Source: an uncultured Sutterella sp. (GTDB taxonomy: Bacteria > Pseudomonadota > Gammaproteobacteria > Burkholderiales > Burkholderiaceae_F). From it: DNA of 15,796 bases. Numbering within the stretch: the stretch's first letter is position 1; each line of letters starts with the position of its first letter. A program made the position numbers and the translations under genes. This document shows positions 6,593-15,748 of the stretch, one piece after another. Location: NCBI GenBank assembly GCA_900552195.1, contig URYO01000010.1, positions 1-15,796 of the forward strand, read 5' to 3'. A model generated the notes under the pieces. The model was not told the origin of the DNA, made no database searches, and saw only the letters and a list, made by a program, of their open reading frames with translations.

Positions 6593-7986
6593 TCTTCTTT
6601 CTTTCCTTGTTTCATGAGTTTTCCCGGAACCTCTCCGATGTTTCCTGCGCCCATGACGAGAACAACATCTCCGTCTTTGACGTTGTTATTAATAAGTTCC
6701 ATAACTTCATCCGTGTTGCCAGCAAACAGCGGCTCCACTTTGCCGGTCAGACGAATCGAGCGGCAAAGACTGCGGCTGTCTGCACCGAAGATCTTTTCTT
6801 CGCCGGCCGGATAAACGGCTTCAAGCACCAGTGCATCTGCATTGGAGAGCACTCGAACCAGATCTTCAAAGCAGTCGCGGGTACGGGTGTAGCGGTGGGG
6901 CTGGAAGGCGACGAGCAGTCTTCTGTCAGGATAAGCTCCGCGTGCGGCGGCAATTGTCGCGGCCATTTCGGTCGGATGGTGACCGTAGTCATCAACGACG
7001 AGAAATTTTTCGCCCTTAAGACTCTGTGTCTCGCCCCAAACCGCGAAGCGGCGGCCGACGCCTTTAAAGGTGGCAAGCGCCTCCTTGATAGCTTCCATCG
7101 GAACGTCCAGCGTCAGCGCGACACCGATTGCAGCCAGTGAATTCAAAACATTGTGAACGCCCGGCAGATTGACTGTGATTTCTTCAGGAGCGGCACCTTC
7201 GCGCACCAGCGTAAAGTGCATCTGCGTTCCGTCGGCACGAAGGTTTTCTGCGCGGATCTGAGCATCTTCTCTAAAACCATACGTCAGAATCGGCTTAGTG
7301 ATTTTCGGCAGGATGGCACGAACGTTTTCGCTTTCGATGCACATGACGGCGCGTCCGTAGAACGGCAGTCTCTGGATGAAGTCTGTGAATGCCTTCCTCA
7401 GATTTCTGAGGTCGTGCCCATAAGTATCCATATGGTCTTCATCGATGTTGGTAACGACCGAGATGACCGGTGACAGATTCAGGAAGGAAGCGTCAGACTC
7501 GTCGGCTTCCGCCACGATGTAAAGACCCTGTCCGAGTTTTGCATTGGAGCCCGCAGCATTTAAACGGCCGCCGATCACAAACGTCGGATCCAGGCCGCCT
7601 CTTTCCAGAATGCTGGTAATGAGCGAAGTTGTTGTCGTTTTACCGTGCGTTCCAGCAACTGCAATGCCCTGACGCAAACGCATCAGCTCGGCGAGCATGA
7701 TGGCGCGCGGCACGACCGGAATATTTCTGTTCTTTGCTTCAACGACTTCCGGGTTGTCGGCATGAACGGCGGTTGAGGTCACAACCACGCCTGCATCTCC
7801 GACATTGGATGCATCATGACCGATAAAAATTTCTGCGCCGATGGAGCGCAAGTGCTCGACAGCGGCGTTTTCCTTTAAGTCCGAACCGGAAACGTGGTAA
7901 CCGAGGTTAATCAGCACTTCGGCGATACCGTTCATACCGGTTCCGCCGATGCCCACAAAATGTATTTTCTTAATCGCGAATTTCAC
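6589..7986 (-). CDS. murC: UDP-N-acetylmuramate--L-alanine ligase MurC
   Basis: MurC adds L-Ala to UDP-MurNAc, the first amino-acid step of the peptidoglycan precursor, in the cytoplasm. The product has 465 residues and starts at a GTG with a good AAGGAAT ribosome binding site, 2 bases after the murG stop. Domain 1 carries [16 protein letters not shown] (10-25), the UDP-MurNAc-binding glycine loop. The ATP loop is [15 protein letters not shown] (109-123), with the Mur-ligase motifs [14 protein letters not shown] (160-173) and [11 protein letters not shown] (180-190). Domain 3 contains [11 protein letters not shown] and [16 protein letters not shown]. The GTHGKT loop and GHHPTE motif separate MurC from MurD, MurE and MurF. 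It shares the ATGA overlap with ddl. Nothing is unusual. Confidence 0.98.
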   Translation of the reverse strand: MKFAIKKIHFVGIGGTGMNGIAEVLINLGYHVSGSDLKENAAVEHLRSIGAEIFIGHDASNVGDAGVVVTSTAVHADNPEVVEAKNRNIPVVPRAIMLAELMRLRQGIAVAGTHGKTTTTSLITSILERGGLDPTFVIGGRLNAAGSNAKLGQGLYIVAEADESDASFLNLSPVISVVTNIDEDHMDTYGHDLRNLRKAFTDFIQRLPFYGRAVMCIESENVRAILPKITKPILTYGFREDAQIRAENLRADGTQMHFTLVREGAAPEEITVNLPGVHNVLNSLAAIGVALTLDVPMEAIKEALATFKGVGRRFAVWGETQSLKGEKFLVVDDYGHHPTEMAATIAAARGAYPDRRLLVAFQPHRYTRTRDCFEDLVRVLSNADALVLEAVYPAGEEKIFGADSRSLCRSIRLTGKVEPLFAGNTDEVMELINNNVKDGDVVLVMGAGNIGEVPGKLMKQGKKEE

Positions 7987-7988
7987 TC

Positions 7989-9071
7989 TTATTCCTTGTT
8001 CGATACGTATTCAATAAAGTCCGCAACCGTGGCGGCTGCATCGGGCTTGCCGAGCGCCTTTGCCTTTTTTGCCATCTCAAGCAGTTCTTTTCGGTTGAGG
8101 CCTTCTAAAAGCGCAGTGAGTTTACCTGTAGTCAGCTCACTTTGGGGCAAATAGACAGCGGCGCCGGCATCCTGCATGTACTTGGCATTTCCGACCTGAT
8201 GAGAGGTCGTCTTCGTGACCAGCGGAACCAGAATGGAGGGCACTCCGGCCGCAGTCAGTTCGCTCACGGAAATCGCCCCGGCTCGCGCCAGAACGACGTC
8301 GGCCCAAACGTAGGCTGCGGCCATGTCTTCAATAAACGGGATGACTTGAGCTTCGATGCCCAATGCGGCATAACCTGCCTTAACTTCTTCCACGGCTTTC
8401 ATGCCGCACTGATGAATAATCTCCGGACGCTTTTCCGGCGGAAGCGCGGCAATCGAAGTCGGGACATTCTGATTAAATACTTGAGCGCCCAAAGAGCCGC
8501 CGAAGATCAGCAGCTTTAATCGACCTTCTCTGCCCTGATAACGCTCTTCAGGAGCGGGAATCGCCAGAATTTCCTTGCGGACCGGGTTCCCGGTCACGAC
8601 GCCTTTGTCGCCGGCAAGCTTGGCCGCTTTGCCGTCAAAACCGCACATAACGCCCGCGGCATTGCCCTGAACCATCTTGATCGAGAGCAGCGGATCCGCG
8701 TCGCTGTTCATCAAAACATACGGGACACCTTTGAGGCCAGCGGCCAGGCAAACCGGCACGGCGATATACCCGCCGGTCGAAAACACGGCATCGGCATGTT
8801 TTTTGGTCAAAATCGTTCGGCTCTGTGCGATGCACTTCAGCAGCTTAAAGCCGCCGAAAAGCATGGTCTTCAGCCCCTTGCCTCTCAATCCCTGAAAGTC
8901 CAGAGCGGTAAAAGGAATCTTCTGGCGCTCAACGATGCGGCGCTCCATTCCCTGCTCAGTACCGATCCAGGAGACGGTCCACCCGCGGGAAATCAAAATT
9001 TTTGCGACCGCCACTCCGGGCATGACGTGACCGCCGGTACCGGCAGCCGCAATCACTAAATGCTTACTCAT
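7989..9071 (-). CDS. murG: lipid II-forming GlcNAc transferase MurG
   Basis: MurG is the peripheral membrane GT-B glycosyltransferase that adds GlcNAc from UDP-GlcNAc to lipid I, giving lipid II. The product has 360 residues, the usual length. Seen are the first glycine loop [16 protein letters not shown] (8-23), GLRGKG (61-66), STGGYIAVP (98-106), the donor-side [10 protein letters not shown] (159-168), the second glycine loop [13 protein letters not shown] (189-201), [21 protein letters not shown] (245-266) and [12 protein letters not shown] (268-279). The conserved HEQN stretch after the GGY loop is replaced by LMNSDADPL (120-128), and the usual H..DDHQ loop reads TKTTSHQ (286-292). The codons there are ordinary and the frame is intact. 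It overlaps ftsW by 4 bases (ATGA). Identity is secure; the motif change is discussed as a finding. Confidence 0.96.
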   Translation of the reverse strand: MSKHLVIAAAGTGGHVMPGVAVAKILISRGWTVSWIGTEQGMERRIVERQKIPFTALDFQGLRGKGLKTMLFGGFKLLKCIAQSRTILTKKHADAVFSTGGYIAVPVCLAAGLKGVPYVLMNSDADPLLSIKMVQGNAAGVMCGFDGKAAKLAGDKGVVTGNPVRKEILAIPAPEERYQGREGRLKLLIFGGSLGAQVFNQNVPTSIAALPPEKRPEIIHQCGMKAVEEVKAGYAALGIEAQVIPFIEDMAAAYVWADVVLARAGAISVSELTAAGVPSILVPLVTKTTSHQVGNAKYMQDAGAAVYLPQSELTTGKLTALLEGLNRKELLEMAKKAKALGKPDAAATVADFIEYVSNKE

Positions 9072-10303
9072 ACTTTTCCTCCCTTCATGGTGACCTTATT
9101 CTCATAGTCGACCCGAAGAAGAATGGCTACTGCCGCCGTGACGGCCATAATTGCCGAACCTCCGAAACTAATGAACGGAAGCGTCAGGCCTTTTGTCGGG
9201 AGCAAACCGCTCGCCACGCCGACGTTAATAAATGTCTGAACTCCGATCCAAATACCGATGCCCTCGGCAACCAGTCCGGAGAAAATGTGTTCCAAATGAA
9301 TGGCGGTTCTTCCGATTTCGATCGCTCGTTTGACCAGCCAGAACAGAAGAACCAGGATCAGCATCACGCCGACAAAGCCCAGCTCCTCGCCGACAATGGC
9401 GAGAATAAAGTCGGTATGAGCTTCGGGCAGATAGTGCTGCTTTTCAATTGCGTCGCCTAATCCGACGCCCCAGGTCTCGCCTCGCCCGAATGCAATCAGC
9501 GAATGTGAGAGCTGATAAGCCTTGCCCTGGGCGTTTGAAATTTCCCAAGGATCCAGATAAGCGAAGAAACGAGCCGCTCGCCAGCTTGCCGCAAAAATCA
9601 TAAAGACCAGCAGTCCGAGGACGCCGACCAGCACCATAATGAAAACCGTCAGGTTAATACCGCCCAGGAACAGGATGCCCATAGAAATAGCCAGCATCAT
9701 GACGTAGGCGCCGAGGTCGGGCTCCTTCAGTACCAGGAAGCCCACGAGCCCCATCACAAGCAGCATCGGCAAAAGGCCCTTCTTTACGCTGTGCATGTAA
9801 TTTTGTTTACGCACGGTAAAGTCGGCCGCATAAATCAGCACGGCAATCTTCATGACTTCCGTCACCTGAAGATTAAACAGACCGAGCGGGATCCAGCGGC
9901 AGGCACCGTTCGTCGACTTACCGACGCCCGGAATAAAGACCGCCCCGAGCAGGAAGAGCCCGAATAGGAAGAACGGAAATGCCATCTTCTTCCAGGCTTT
10001 CATCGGTATATGCCAGACAATGTAGGCACCGAACAGCGCCACGATCAAAGAAATCACGTGGCGAACAAAAAAGTAATGTTCGCTGATGTGGTATTTCGGA
10101 GAGTCTCCTAAAGAGATAGAAGCCGAAAAAACCATCAGACAGCCGAGAAGCATCAAAGAGAAAACGACGAACAAAACACCATAATCCGGAGGCACCGAAC
10201 CGATATCCCGCGGCTCGTAATTCAGCGCGGCGACATTGTTGTAGTCGCCGACACGCGTGACGATATCGTCAGCGTCTTCTTTCTTACGTCGTCTGATCAG
10301 CAC
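9068..10303 (-). CDS. ftsW: SEDS peptidoglycan glycosyltransferase FtsW
   Basis: FtsW is the multi-pass SEDS polymerase that links lipid II into glycan strands at the septum together with the transpeptidase FtsI. The product has 411 residues from a GTG overlapping the murD stop by 7 bases, with a GGAAGGG ribosome binding site. There is a 40-residue basic/polar cytoplasmic N-terminus and about ten membrane segments. The catalytic Asp is D298 in LPEAHTDFILAIVGEELG (292-309). The C-terminal family signature GLLPTKGLTLPFISFGGSA (366-384) is present. Two usual motifs are changed: NGARRW is NGACRW (132-137), and QPSE is QVTE (146-149). The position between murD and murG is the standard one for ftsW rather than rodA. 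Confidence 0.96.
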   Translation of the reverse strand: MLIRRRKKEDADDIVTRVGDYNNVAALNYEPRDIGSVPPDYGVLFVVFSLMLLGCLMVFSASISLGDSPKYHISEHYFFVRHVISLIVALFGAYIVWHIPMKAWKKMAFPFFLFGLFLLGAVFIPGVGKSTNGACRWIPLGLFNLQVTEVMKIAVLIYAADFTVRKQNYMHSVKKGLLPMLLVMGLVGFLVLKEPDLGAYVMMLAISMGILFLGGINLTVFIMVLVGVLGLLVFMIFAASWRAARFFAYLDPWEISNAQGKAYQLSHSLIAFGRGETWGVGLGDAIEKQHYLPEAHTDFILAIVGEELGFVGVMLILVLLFWLVKRAIEIGRTAIHLEHIFSGLVAEGIGIWIGVQTFINVGVASGLLPTKGLTLPFISFGGSAIMAVTAAVAILLRVDYENKVTMKGGKV

Positions 10304-11730
10304 AGCTGCCCTTCCTCTTCAGCAATTTCTTTAGCAGCAGCAACGAACTGTGCAGAGCGATCGGCATAGTCCTTAAACATATCCCAGCTTGCGCAGGCCG
10401 GAGAGAGCAGAATCGTGTCACCGGGCTGAGCCATCGCACGAGCTTCGCGCACGGCTTCCGCCATCGTCTTGGCATGAGCCTTCAGAAGGCCCGGATAATC
10501 GACTTCTTTTTCAATCAGAGGTGCGTCGCGACCGATAAAGACCGCGCCTTTGGCGTGCGTTTCGAACGGAGCCTTGAGCGGCGCAAAATCCTGCCCTTTA
10601 CCGTCGCCGCCTAAGATCAGAACGACTTTCTTCGGACCGAAACCGGCTAAGGCTGCGGCAACCGCGCCGACATTGGTACCTTTGGAATCATCCACATAAT
10701 CGATGTCAGAAGCTCTGAGAATAAGCTGAACGCGGTGCGGCTCACCTTTGTACTCACGCAGCGTGCGCAGGATGGAATCCAGCGGGATGCCGACCGCGAG
10801 CGTCAATGCGGTGGCGGCCAGAGCGTTCATCGCGTTGTGCAGTCCGCGGATTCTGAGCGCGTTCATCGGAATCAGTAACTCCGGCGAAGCCGAAGCAATG
10901 CAGCCGGAGAGCCACACCAGCGCACCGACATCGGAAATTCCGAAATCTCCGATCTTCTTGGGTGCATCGGATCCGAAGGTGTGCACTAAATCAGACGGGA
11001 CACCTTCGGCGGAGAACATCGAACCCGGATCCTCGCGGTTAAGTACGCGAACGGTATCGGCGGAAAAAATCTTTCTTTTAGCCGCAGCGTACTTTTCCAT
11101 CGAACCATGCCAGTCAATATGGTCTTCGGTGATGTTGAGCAGCGCTGCGCTGTCGCAGTGCAGACTTTCCGTGGTCTCCAGCTGGAAACTCGACAGCTCA
11201 AGAACCCAAAAATCCGGTAAAGTTCCGGCCCGGCGATGCTTTTCGAGTTCTCCCAGAGCATTCGGACCGACATTACCTGCGGCAACAACCGATTTGCCGG
11301 CCTCTGCGATGATCGCTGTTGAAAGCATCGTTGTGGTGGTTTTGCCGTTGGTGCCGGTAATGCCGATGATCTTCGGAGCGTATCCGGTTTCGGCTTTGAG
11401 TTTTTTCAGTTCGCGGGCAAAAAGCTCAATCTCTCCGACAACGGGAATACCGCGCTGCTGTGCTTCTTTCACCGCCGGCGCAAAAGCCGAATACTCGGGA
11501 GACAATCCCGGAGAAATCATGACTTCGGAGACTTCGGCGACGGTCTCGTGAGAAACGGCTCCCCCGAGAAAACGCAGATTCGTAATCTCTTCCTGAAGCT
11601 CGTCGAGCTTCGGCGGCTGCGGTCGGGTATCGGCGGCAAGCACCTCAAAACCGCGGGATGCGTAAAAGCGAGCTGCAGTACGACCCGACGCCCCTAAACC
11701 GAGAACCAATACTTTCTGACTGACCGACAT
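10297..11730 (-). CDS. murD: UDP-N-acetylmuramoyl-L-alanine--D-glutamate ligase MurD
   Basis: MurD adds D-Glu to UDP-MurNAc-L-Ala in the cytoplasm. The product has 477 residues; E. coli MurD has 438, the difference being short loop insertions. Domain 1 starts VLVLGLGASGRTAARF (7-22), the UDP-binding glycine loop with no ATP-binding role. The ATP loop is GITGTNGKTTTTML (123-136). Domain 2 contains LELSSFQLE and LNITEDHIDWHGSMEKYAAAK, whose last Lys is the expected carbamylated residue. Domain 3 has VDDSKGTNVGA and the MurD-specific end LLSPACASWDMFKDYADRSAQF. It follows mraY after 6 bases and overlaps ftsW by 7. All catalytic motifs are intact. Confidence 0.98.
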   Translation of the reverse strand: MSVSQKVLVLGLGASGRTAARFYASRGFEVLAADTRPQPPKLDELQEEITNLRFLGGAVSHETVAEVSEVMISPGLSPEYSAFAPAVKEAQQRGIPVVGEIELFARELKKLKAETGYAPKIIGITGTNGKTTTTMLSTAIIAEAGKSVVAAGNVGPNALGELEKHRRAGTLPDFWVLELSSFQLETTESLHCDSAALLNITEDHIDWHGSMEKYAAAKRKIFSADTVRVLNREDPGSMFSAEGVPSDLVHTFGSDAPKKIGDFGISDVGALVWLSGCIASASPELLIPMNALRIRGLHNAMNALAATALTLAVGIPLDSILRTLREYKGEPHRVQLILRASDIDYVDDSKGTNVGAVAAALAGFGPKKVVLILGGDGKGQDFAPLKAPFETHAKGAVFIGRDAPLIEKEVDYPGLLKAHAKTMAEAVREARAMAQPGDTILLSPACASWDMFKDYADRSAQFVAAAKEIAEEEGQLC

Positions 11731-11736
11731 GATGGA

Positions 11737-12900
11737 TTACCTGATTTTCAGAGTGGACAGACCGATCAGCACCAAAACAATGGTGATGATCCAAAAACGA
11801 ACGACAATCTGGGTTTCTTTCCAGCCCTTCATTTCGAAGTGATGGTGGATCGGCGTCATGAGAAAGATGCGCTTCCCGTGCGTGATCTTGAAGTACGAGA
11901 CCTGAAGGATGACGGAAAGTGTTTCCATCACAAAAACGCCGCCCATGATGAAGAGGACGAGTTCCTGACGCGTAATGATCGCCATCGTACCCAAAGCACC
12001 GCCGAGCGCTAAAGCGCCGACGTCGCCCATAAACACCTGGGCCGGATAAGCGTTGTACCAAAGGAAGCCTAAGCCTGCGCCGATCAGCGCGGCGCCCACA
12101 ACGACCACTTCGCCGGCGCCCGGAACATACGGAAAGTTCAGGTAGGCGGCATAGTCAACACGGCCGACAACGTAGGCAAAAATGCCCAAAGCAATACCGA
12201 CTAAAGCACTCGGCAGAATCGCCAAACCGTCCAGACCGTCTGTCAGGTTAACGGCGTTGCTCGTACCCACAATCACGAAGTAGCTGAGGATGATGAAGCC
12301 CCAGATGCCGATCGGAAGCGACACATTCTTGAAGAACGGAATCAGCAGATTGCTTCTTTCCGGCAGCGGAATCGAGGTAAAGCCGCTTTCCATCCACTGA
12401 AGCACCAAGTTCCAGATGTGCTCATTACCCGGCGCCGCAACGGAGAAAGCCAGATAGACGGAGGCAATGATGCCGACAAGAGACTGCCAGAAGAATTTTT
12501 CCCGCGACTTCATGCCCTCGGGATCGTGGTGCACCACTTTTCGGTAGTCATCGACCCAGCCGATAGCACCGAAACTCAGCGTCACAAAAAGCACGACCCA
12601 AACGAATCGGTTGCTGAGATCCATCCACAAAATCGTGGAGACGCCGACGGCAATCAGAATAAGAATGCCACCCATGGTCGGTGTGCCTTCCTTGACCAAA
12701 TGGCTCTTGGGTCCGTACTGACGAACCGCCTGGCCGACTTTGAGTTTTCTCAGTTCACGAATGACCGCCGGGCCCAGGGCCAAGGCGATAAAGAAGGCAG
12801 TCAGCGCGGCAAGAACCGCACGCAGCGTCAAATAATTAAAAACCCGAAGCCAGCCCAAGGAAGTCGAGTCGGCCAGCCAATGAATCAGAGCGAGCAGCAT
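11737..12900 (-). CDS. mraY: phospho-N-acetylmuramoyl-pentapeptide transferase MraY
   Basis: MraY is the integral membrane enzyme that moves phospho-MurNAc-pentapeptide from UDP to undecaprenyl phosphate, giving lipid I. The product has 387 residues, about 25 longer than E. coli MraY, with the extra length in a loop around 160-195 of a kind also common in betaproteobacteria. About ten membrane segments are visible. Motifs are [11 protein letters not shown] (70-80), the magnesium-site Asp pair GWVDDYRKV (114-122, D117/D118), [13 protein letters not shown] (214-226), [19 protein letters not shown] (283-301, D293), and the His-rich [13 protein letters not shown] (350-362). Its start codon directly abuts the murF stop (TAAATG) with an AAGGA ribosome binding site inside murF. 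Confidence 0.98.
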   Translation of the reverse strand: MLLALIHWLADSTSLGWLRVFNYLTLRAVLAALTAFFIALALGPAVIRELRKLKVGQAVRQYGPKSHLVKEGTPTMGGILILIAVGVSTILWMDLSNRFVWVVLFVTLSFGAIGWVDDYRKVVHHDPEGMKSREKFFWQSLVGIIASVYLAFSVAAPGNEHIWNLVLQWMESGFTSIPLPERSNLLIPFFKNVSLPIGIWGFIILSYFVIVGTSNAVNLTDGLDGLAILPSALVGIALGIFAYVVGRVDYAAYLNFPYVPGAGEVVVVGAALIGAGLGFLWYNAYPAQVFMGDVGALALGGALGTMAIITRQELVLFIMGGVFVMETLSVILQVSYFKITHGKRIFLMTPIHHHFEMKGWKETQIVVRFWIITIVLVLIGLSTLKIR

Positions 12901-14289
12901 TTAGTTTTCCTTCGATTCTTTTTCTTCTTGTTTATTCCAGGTGCGGACCAGTTCGTCCGCAAGTTTGAAGAGCTTCATGAAGTTCGAAGCTTTAAAGAGC
13001 ACAGCATGAGGGCCTTTGGCCATTTCATCTTTCAGCGCAGCGAGCAGCTCTTCCTGTGTCTCGAAGTGGCGTGCACCTTCGCCGTAACCTTCGACAGCGT
13101 CGAGCATACGGTTGCCGATGGAGAAGAAATTTTCAATACCGCAGCGGCGCACAAATTCGCCTAACTCTCTGTGATACTGCGGGCTCTGAACGCCGAGTTC
13201 TCCCATGTCGCCTGCGACAAAGATCTTTGGCAGCTTGTATTCGCTCAGCATATTGACAGCGGCGTTCATGGAGTCCGGATTGGCGTTGTAGCTGTCATCA
13301 ATGACCAAGGAACCGTCGTCCAATGTAACGACCTCGCCGCGGTGGCTGACCGCCTCAAAGTTTTCTAAGCCTTTTTTGATGTCGCAGAGGTCGCGGCCCA
13401 TCGCGAAAAGCACAGCGGCCGCATTCACGGCGTTCACGATATTGTGCTTGCCGGGTACTTTGAGCTCGATGTCAATTTGTCCGATCGGTGTAACCAATCT
13501 AAAAGCGGTCCCCTCGACCTCACACGCATAAACGTCGCTGTCGGGTGTCCCAAACGTCACGACACGGTTATTGCCTGCCATCTTGCGCCATTCAACCGCG
13601 AAAGGATCGGCGGCATTAATGACGGCTACGCCCTGACGCGGAAGCTGAGCAAAGACTTCGCCGTTTTCTTTAGCGGTTTCTTCCAGGGACGCCAAAAATT
13701 CCTGATGGTCGCGCATGGTGTTAGTGACCGTGCCGATCGTCGGCGCGATCGCTGAGACCAGCGGACGCATTTCGCCGATATGGTTCATACCGACTTCGAA
13801 GCAGGCGGCCTGATGCTCAGGACGCAGTTTCCACAGCATCAGCGAGACACCGAGTTCATTGTTTAAATTGCCCTCTGTACCGACCCAAGCACCTTCTTGG
13901 AAACGCTCCTTGATGATGGACAAAACCATCTGTGTCGTTGTCGTCTTGCCGTTGGAGCCGGCAACCGCGATCACGGGCAGATCGAACTTTGAGCGCCATT
14001 TCTTGGCGGAGTCCAGGAGCGCTTCACGCGTGTCCTTCACCAAAACCTGAGGCAGGCTCACAGGCACAAAGTGCGTGACGACTGCGGCAGCAGCGCCCGC
14101 ATCAGAGGCAGCCTGAACGAACTCATGGCCGTCCCGCTCTCCTTCAATAGCAAAAAACAGCCCGTTGGGTCGGACTGACCTGGAATCAAAACTGACGGAG
14201 GAAAATTTAATACCCGGCGCACCCTTAATCTGGGTGTCGGGGCCGAGCATTTCGGCAAATTCCCCGATCGTCATTAACGCTTCATTCAT
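12901..14289 (-). CDS. murF: UDP-MurNAc-tripeptide--D-Ala-D-Ala ligase MurF
   Basis: MurF joins the dipeptide made by Ddl to UDP-MurNAc-tripeptide, completing the cytoplasmic pentapeptide precursor. The product has 462 residues. The substrate-recognition domain includes VSFDSRSVRPNGLFFAIEG (32-50). The ATP loop is AVAGSNGKTTTTQM (108-121). Later come the MurF-typical GTEGNLNNELGVSLMLW and EVGMNHIGEM, then DDSYNANPDSMNAAV and VAGDMGELG, a clear MurF signature in domain 3. The usual KGSR near the C-terminus reads KASN (433-436). The ATG at 14289 overlaps the murE end by 8 bases and is preceded by AAGGAAT. A later in-frame Met at residue 6 is less likely because of that ribosome binding site. 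Confidence 0.97.
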   Translation of the reverse strand: MNEALMTIGEFAEMLGPDTQIKGAPGIKFSSVSFDSRSVRPNGLFFAIEGERDGHEFVQAASDAGAAAAVVTHFVPVSLPQVLVKDTREALLDSAKKWRSKFDLPVIAVAGSNGKTTTTQMVLSIIKERFQEGAWVGTEGNLNNELGVSLMLWKLRPEHQAACFEVGMNHIGEMRPLVSAIAPTIGTVTNTMRDHQEFLASLEETAKENGEVFAQLPRQGVAVINAADPFAVEWRKMAGNNRVVTFGTPDSDVYACEVEGTAFRLVTPIGQIDIELKVPGKHNIVNAVNAAAVLFAMGRDLCDIKKGLENFEAVSHRGEVVTLDDGSLVIDDSYNANPDSMNAAVNMLSEYKLPKIFVAGDMGELGVQSPQYHRELGEFVRRCGIENFFSIGNRMLDAVEGYGEGARHFETQEELLAALKDEMAKGPHAVLFKASNFMKLFKLADELVRTWNKQEEKESKEN

Positions 14290-15748
14290 CTTTATTCCTT
14301 AATTTCCGCAGCGCCTCGCGCGCCTCTTCGACATCCGAGAAGTGGTGCTTAACACCTTTGACTTCCTGATAATCCTCGTGGCCTTTGCCGGCCACGAGAA
14401 TGACATCATCGGCAGCGGCGTGTCCCGCGGCATATTCGATGGCTTTTCTTCGGTCTTCAATAACTGTGCAGGGTTTAGTCGTCCCTGCTTGAATTTGTTT
14501 CAGTATCTCTTTCGCATCTTCGCTTCTGGGGTTGTCCGACGTCAGGACTACTTCGTCGGCAGCGCATGCTGCCTGTCCCATTAACGGACGCTTACCGTGA
14601 TCTCGGTCTCCGCCCGCGCCGACAACTATCCAAATTCGTCCGCCGCGCGCTTTAGCCAGCCCTTCTAGAGCGTTAATCGCCTGAGTCACGGCGTCCGGTG
14701 TGTGGGAATAGTCCACAGCAAAAATCGGACCTTGGTCTTCACGCACAATCTGCATTCGCCCTGCCGGAGGCATGAGTTTTGCGGCTTCTTTAAGCACCGT
14801 TTCTATTTCAAAACCAACGGAGACCATTGCGCCAACAGCGCAGAGGAAGTTCTCCACATTAAAGAAGCCTAAAAAGTGCGCTGCAACCGGGAATGATTTT
14901 CCCTTGAAGCAGACTTCAAACTCGAGTCCCTCTCGGGTATGTCGAATATTCCGGGCAGACAAGTCTCCCGGCTGATCTTCTCGTGCAGAGACCGTCAGAA
15001 TATCTTTTCCGGCAGCCTCTGCCGTTTCCTGGATTTTTTGTGCGGGCGCTCCGGATTGATTAATCACCGCAGTTTTAACAGACGGCCAGCAGAACAAGAT
15101 TTCTTTGGCTTGGAGATAGTTCTCCATTGTCCCGTGATAGTCCAAATGGTCTCGTGTGAGGTTCGTAAATACAGCCGATTTAATCTCTGTTCCGTCCAGG
15201 CGTCCCTGCTCTAAACCGATTGAACTCGCTTCCATCGCAAACGCTTTGCATCCGCGACTCAGCAGCTCGGCAAACGTCGCCTGAAGCGTGAGAGGATCCG
15301 GCGTTGTCATCGACACGCTCGGAAGCGCTTTGCCGTTCAGAGTACAGCCCAAAGTGCCGATACATGCACACGGCGTTCCGAGGCGGTTCATCAGATCCGC
15401 AATCCAATTGGCCGTCGTCGTTTTACCGTTCGTGCCAGTCCCAGCGATTCCGGTCATCTGAGCGGTCGGATTGCCGTAATAAGCAGCGGCGATGGGACCG
15501 AGGGCTCGGTAAAGGTTTTCGATTTCAATGACAGGAACCGAGCACGGGCCAATGCCGCCTTTTTCAGCGACGACACAGGAAGCGCCGGCGCCGCAGGCTT
15601 TTTCAATAAAAGTCCGGCCGTCGGTGTGCACGCCCTTCACCGCAAAAAACACATCGCCTTTACGAATTTTGCGACTATCTAAAAGCAAAGCCGCTCCCTC
15701 GGGAGCGAAGCGTTTAATCTCAGCGGCAACAGCTGCAGCATCAACCAT
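14282..15748 (-). CDS. murE: UDP-MurNAc-L-Ala-D-Glu--meso-diaminopimelate ligase MurE
   Basis: MurE adds the third residue of the stem peptide. The motif TSDNPRSED (403-411) contains DNPR, the signature of meso-diaminopimelate-adding enzymes rather than the DDPN of lysine-adding ones, so the wall is of the Gram-negative type. The product has 488 residues. The N-terminal UDP-binding part has LLLDSRKIRKGDVFFAVKG (21-39). The ATP loop is GTGTNGKTTTA (103-113), preceded by an apparent two-residue extension. TTPDPLT (148-154) and TRDHLDYHGTMENYLQAK (198-215) contain the UDP contacts and the Lys215 expected to be carbamylated. FAVDYSHTPDAV (343-354) and VAGKGHEDYQE (452-462) are also typical. A GGGGAAG ribosome binding site precedes the ATG. 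Confidence 0.97.
   Translation of the reverse strand: MVDAAAVAAEIKRFAPEGAALLLDSRKIRKGDVFFAVKGVHTDGRTFIEKACGAGASCVVAEKGGIGPCSVPVIEIENLYRALGPIAAAYYGNPTAQMTGIAGTGTNGKTTTANWIADLMNRLGTPCACIGTLGCTLNGKALPSVSMTTPDPLTLQATFAELLSRGCKAFAMEASSIGLEQGRLDGTEIKSAVFTNLTRDHLDYHGTMENYLQAKEILFCWPSVKTAVINQSGAPAQKIQETAEAAGKDILTVSAREDQPGDLSARNIRHTREGLEFEVCFKGKSFPVAAHFLGFFNVENFLCAVGAMVSVGFEIETVLKEAAKLMPPAGRMQIVREDQGPIFAVDYSHTPDAVTQAINALEGLAKARGGRIWIVVGAGGDRDHGKRPLMGQAACAADEVVLTSDNPRSEDAKEILKQIQAGTTKPCTVIEDRRKAIEYAAGHAAADDVILVAGKGHEDYQEVKGVKHHFSDVEEAREALRKLRNKDE

Noticed and set aside
10748-11551. 267-codon plus-strand open frame opposite murD
   Set aside because: Low-complexity Ser/Ala/Pro translation typical of an antisense shadow; murD motifs are intact on the other strand.
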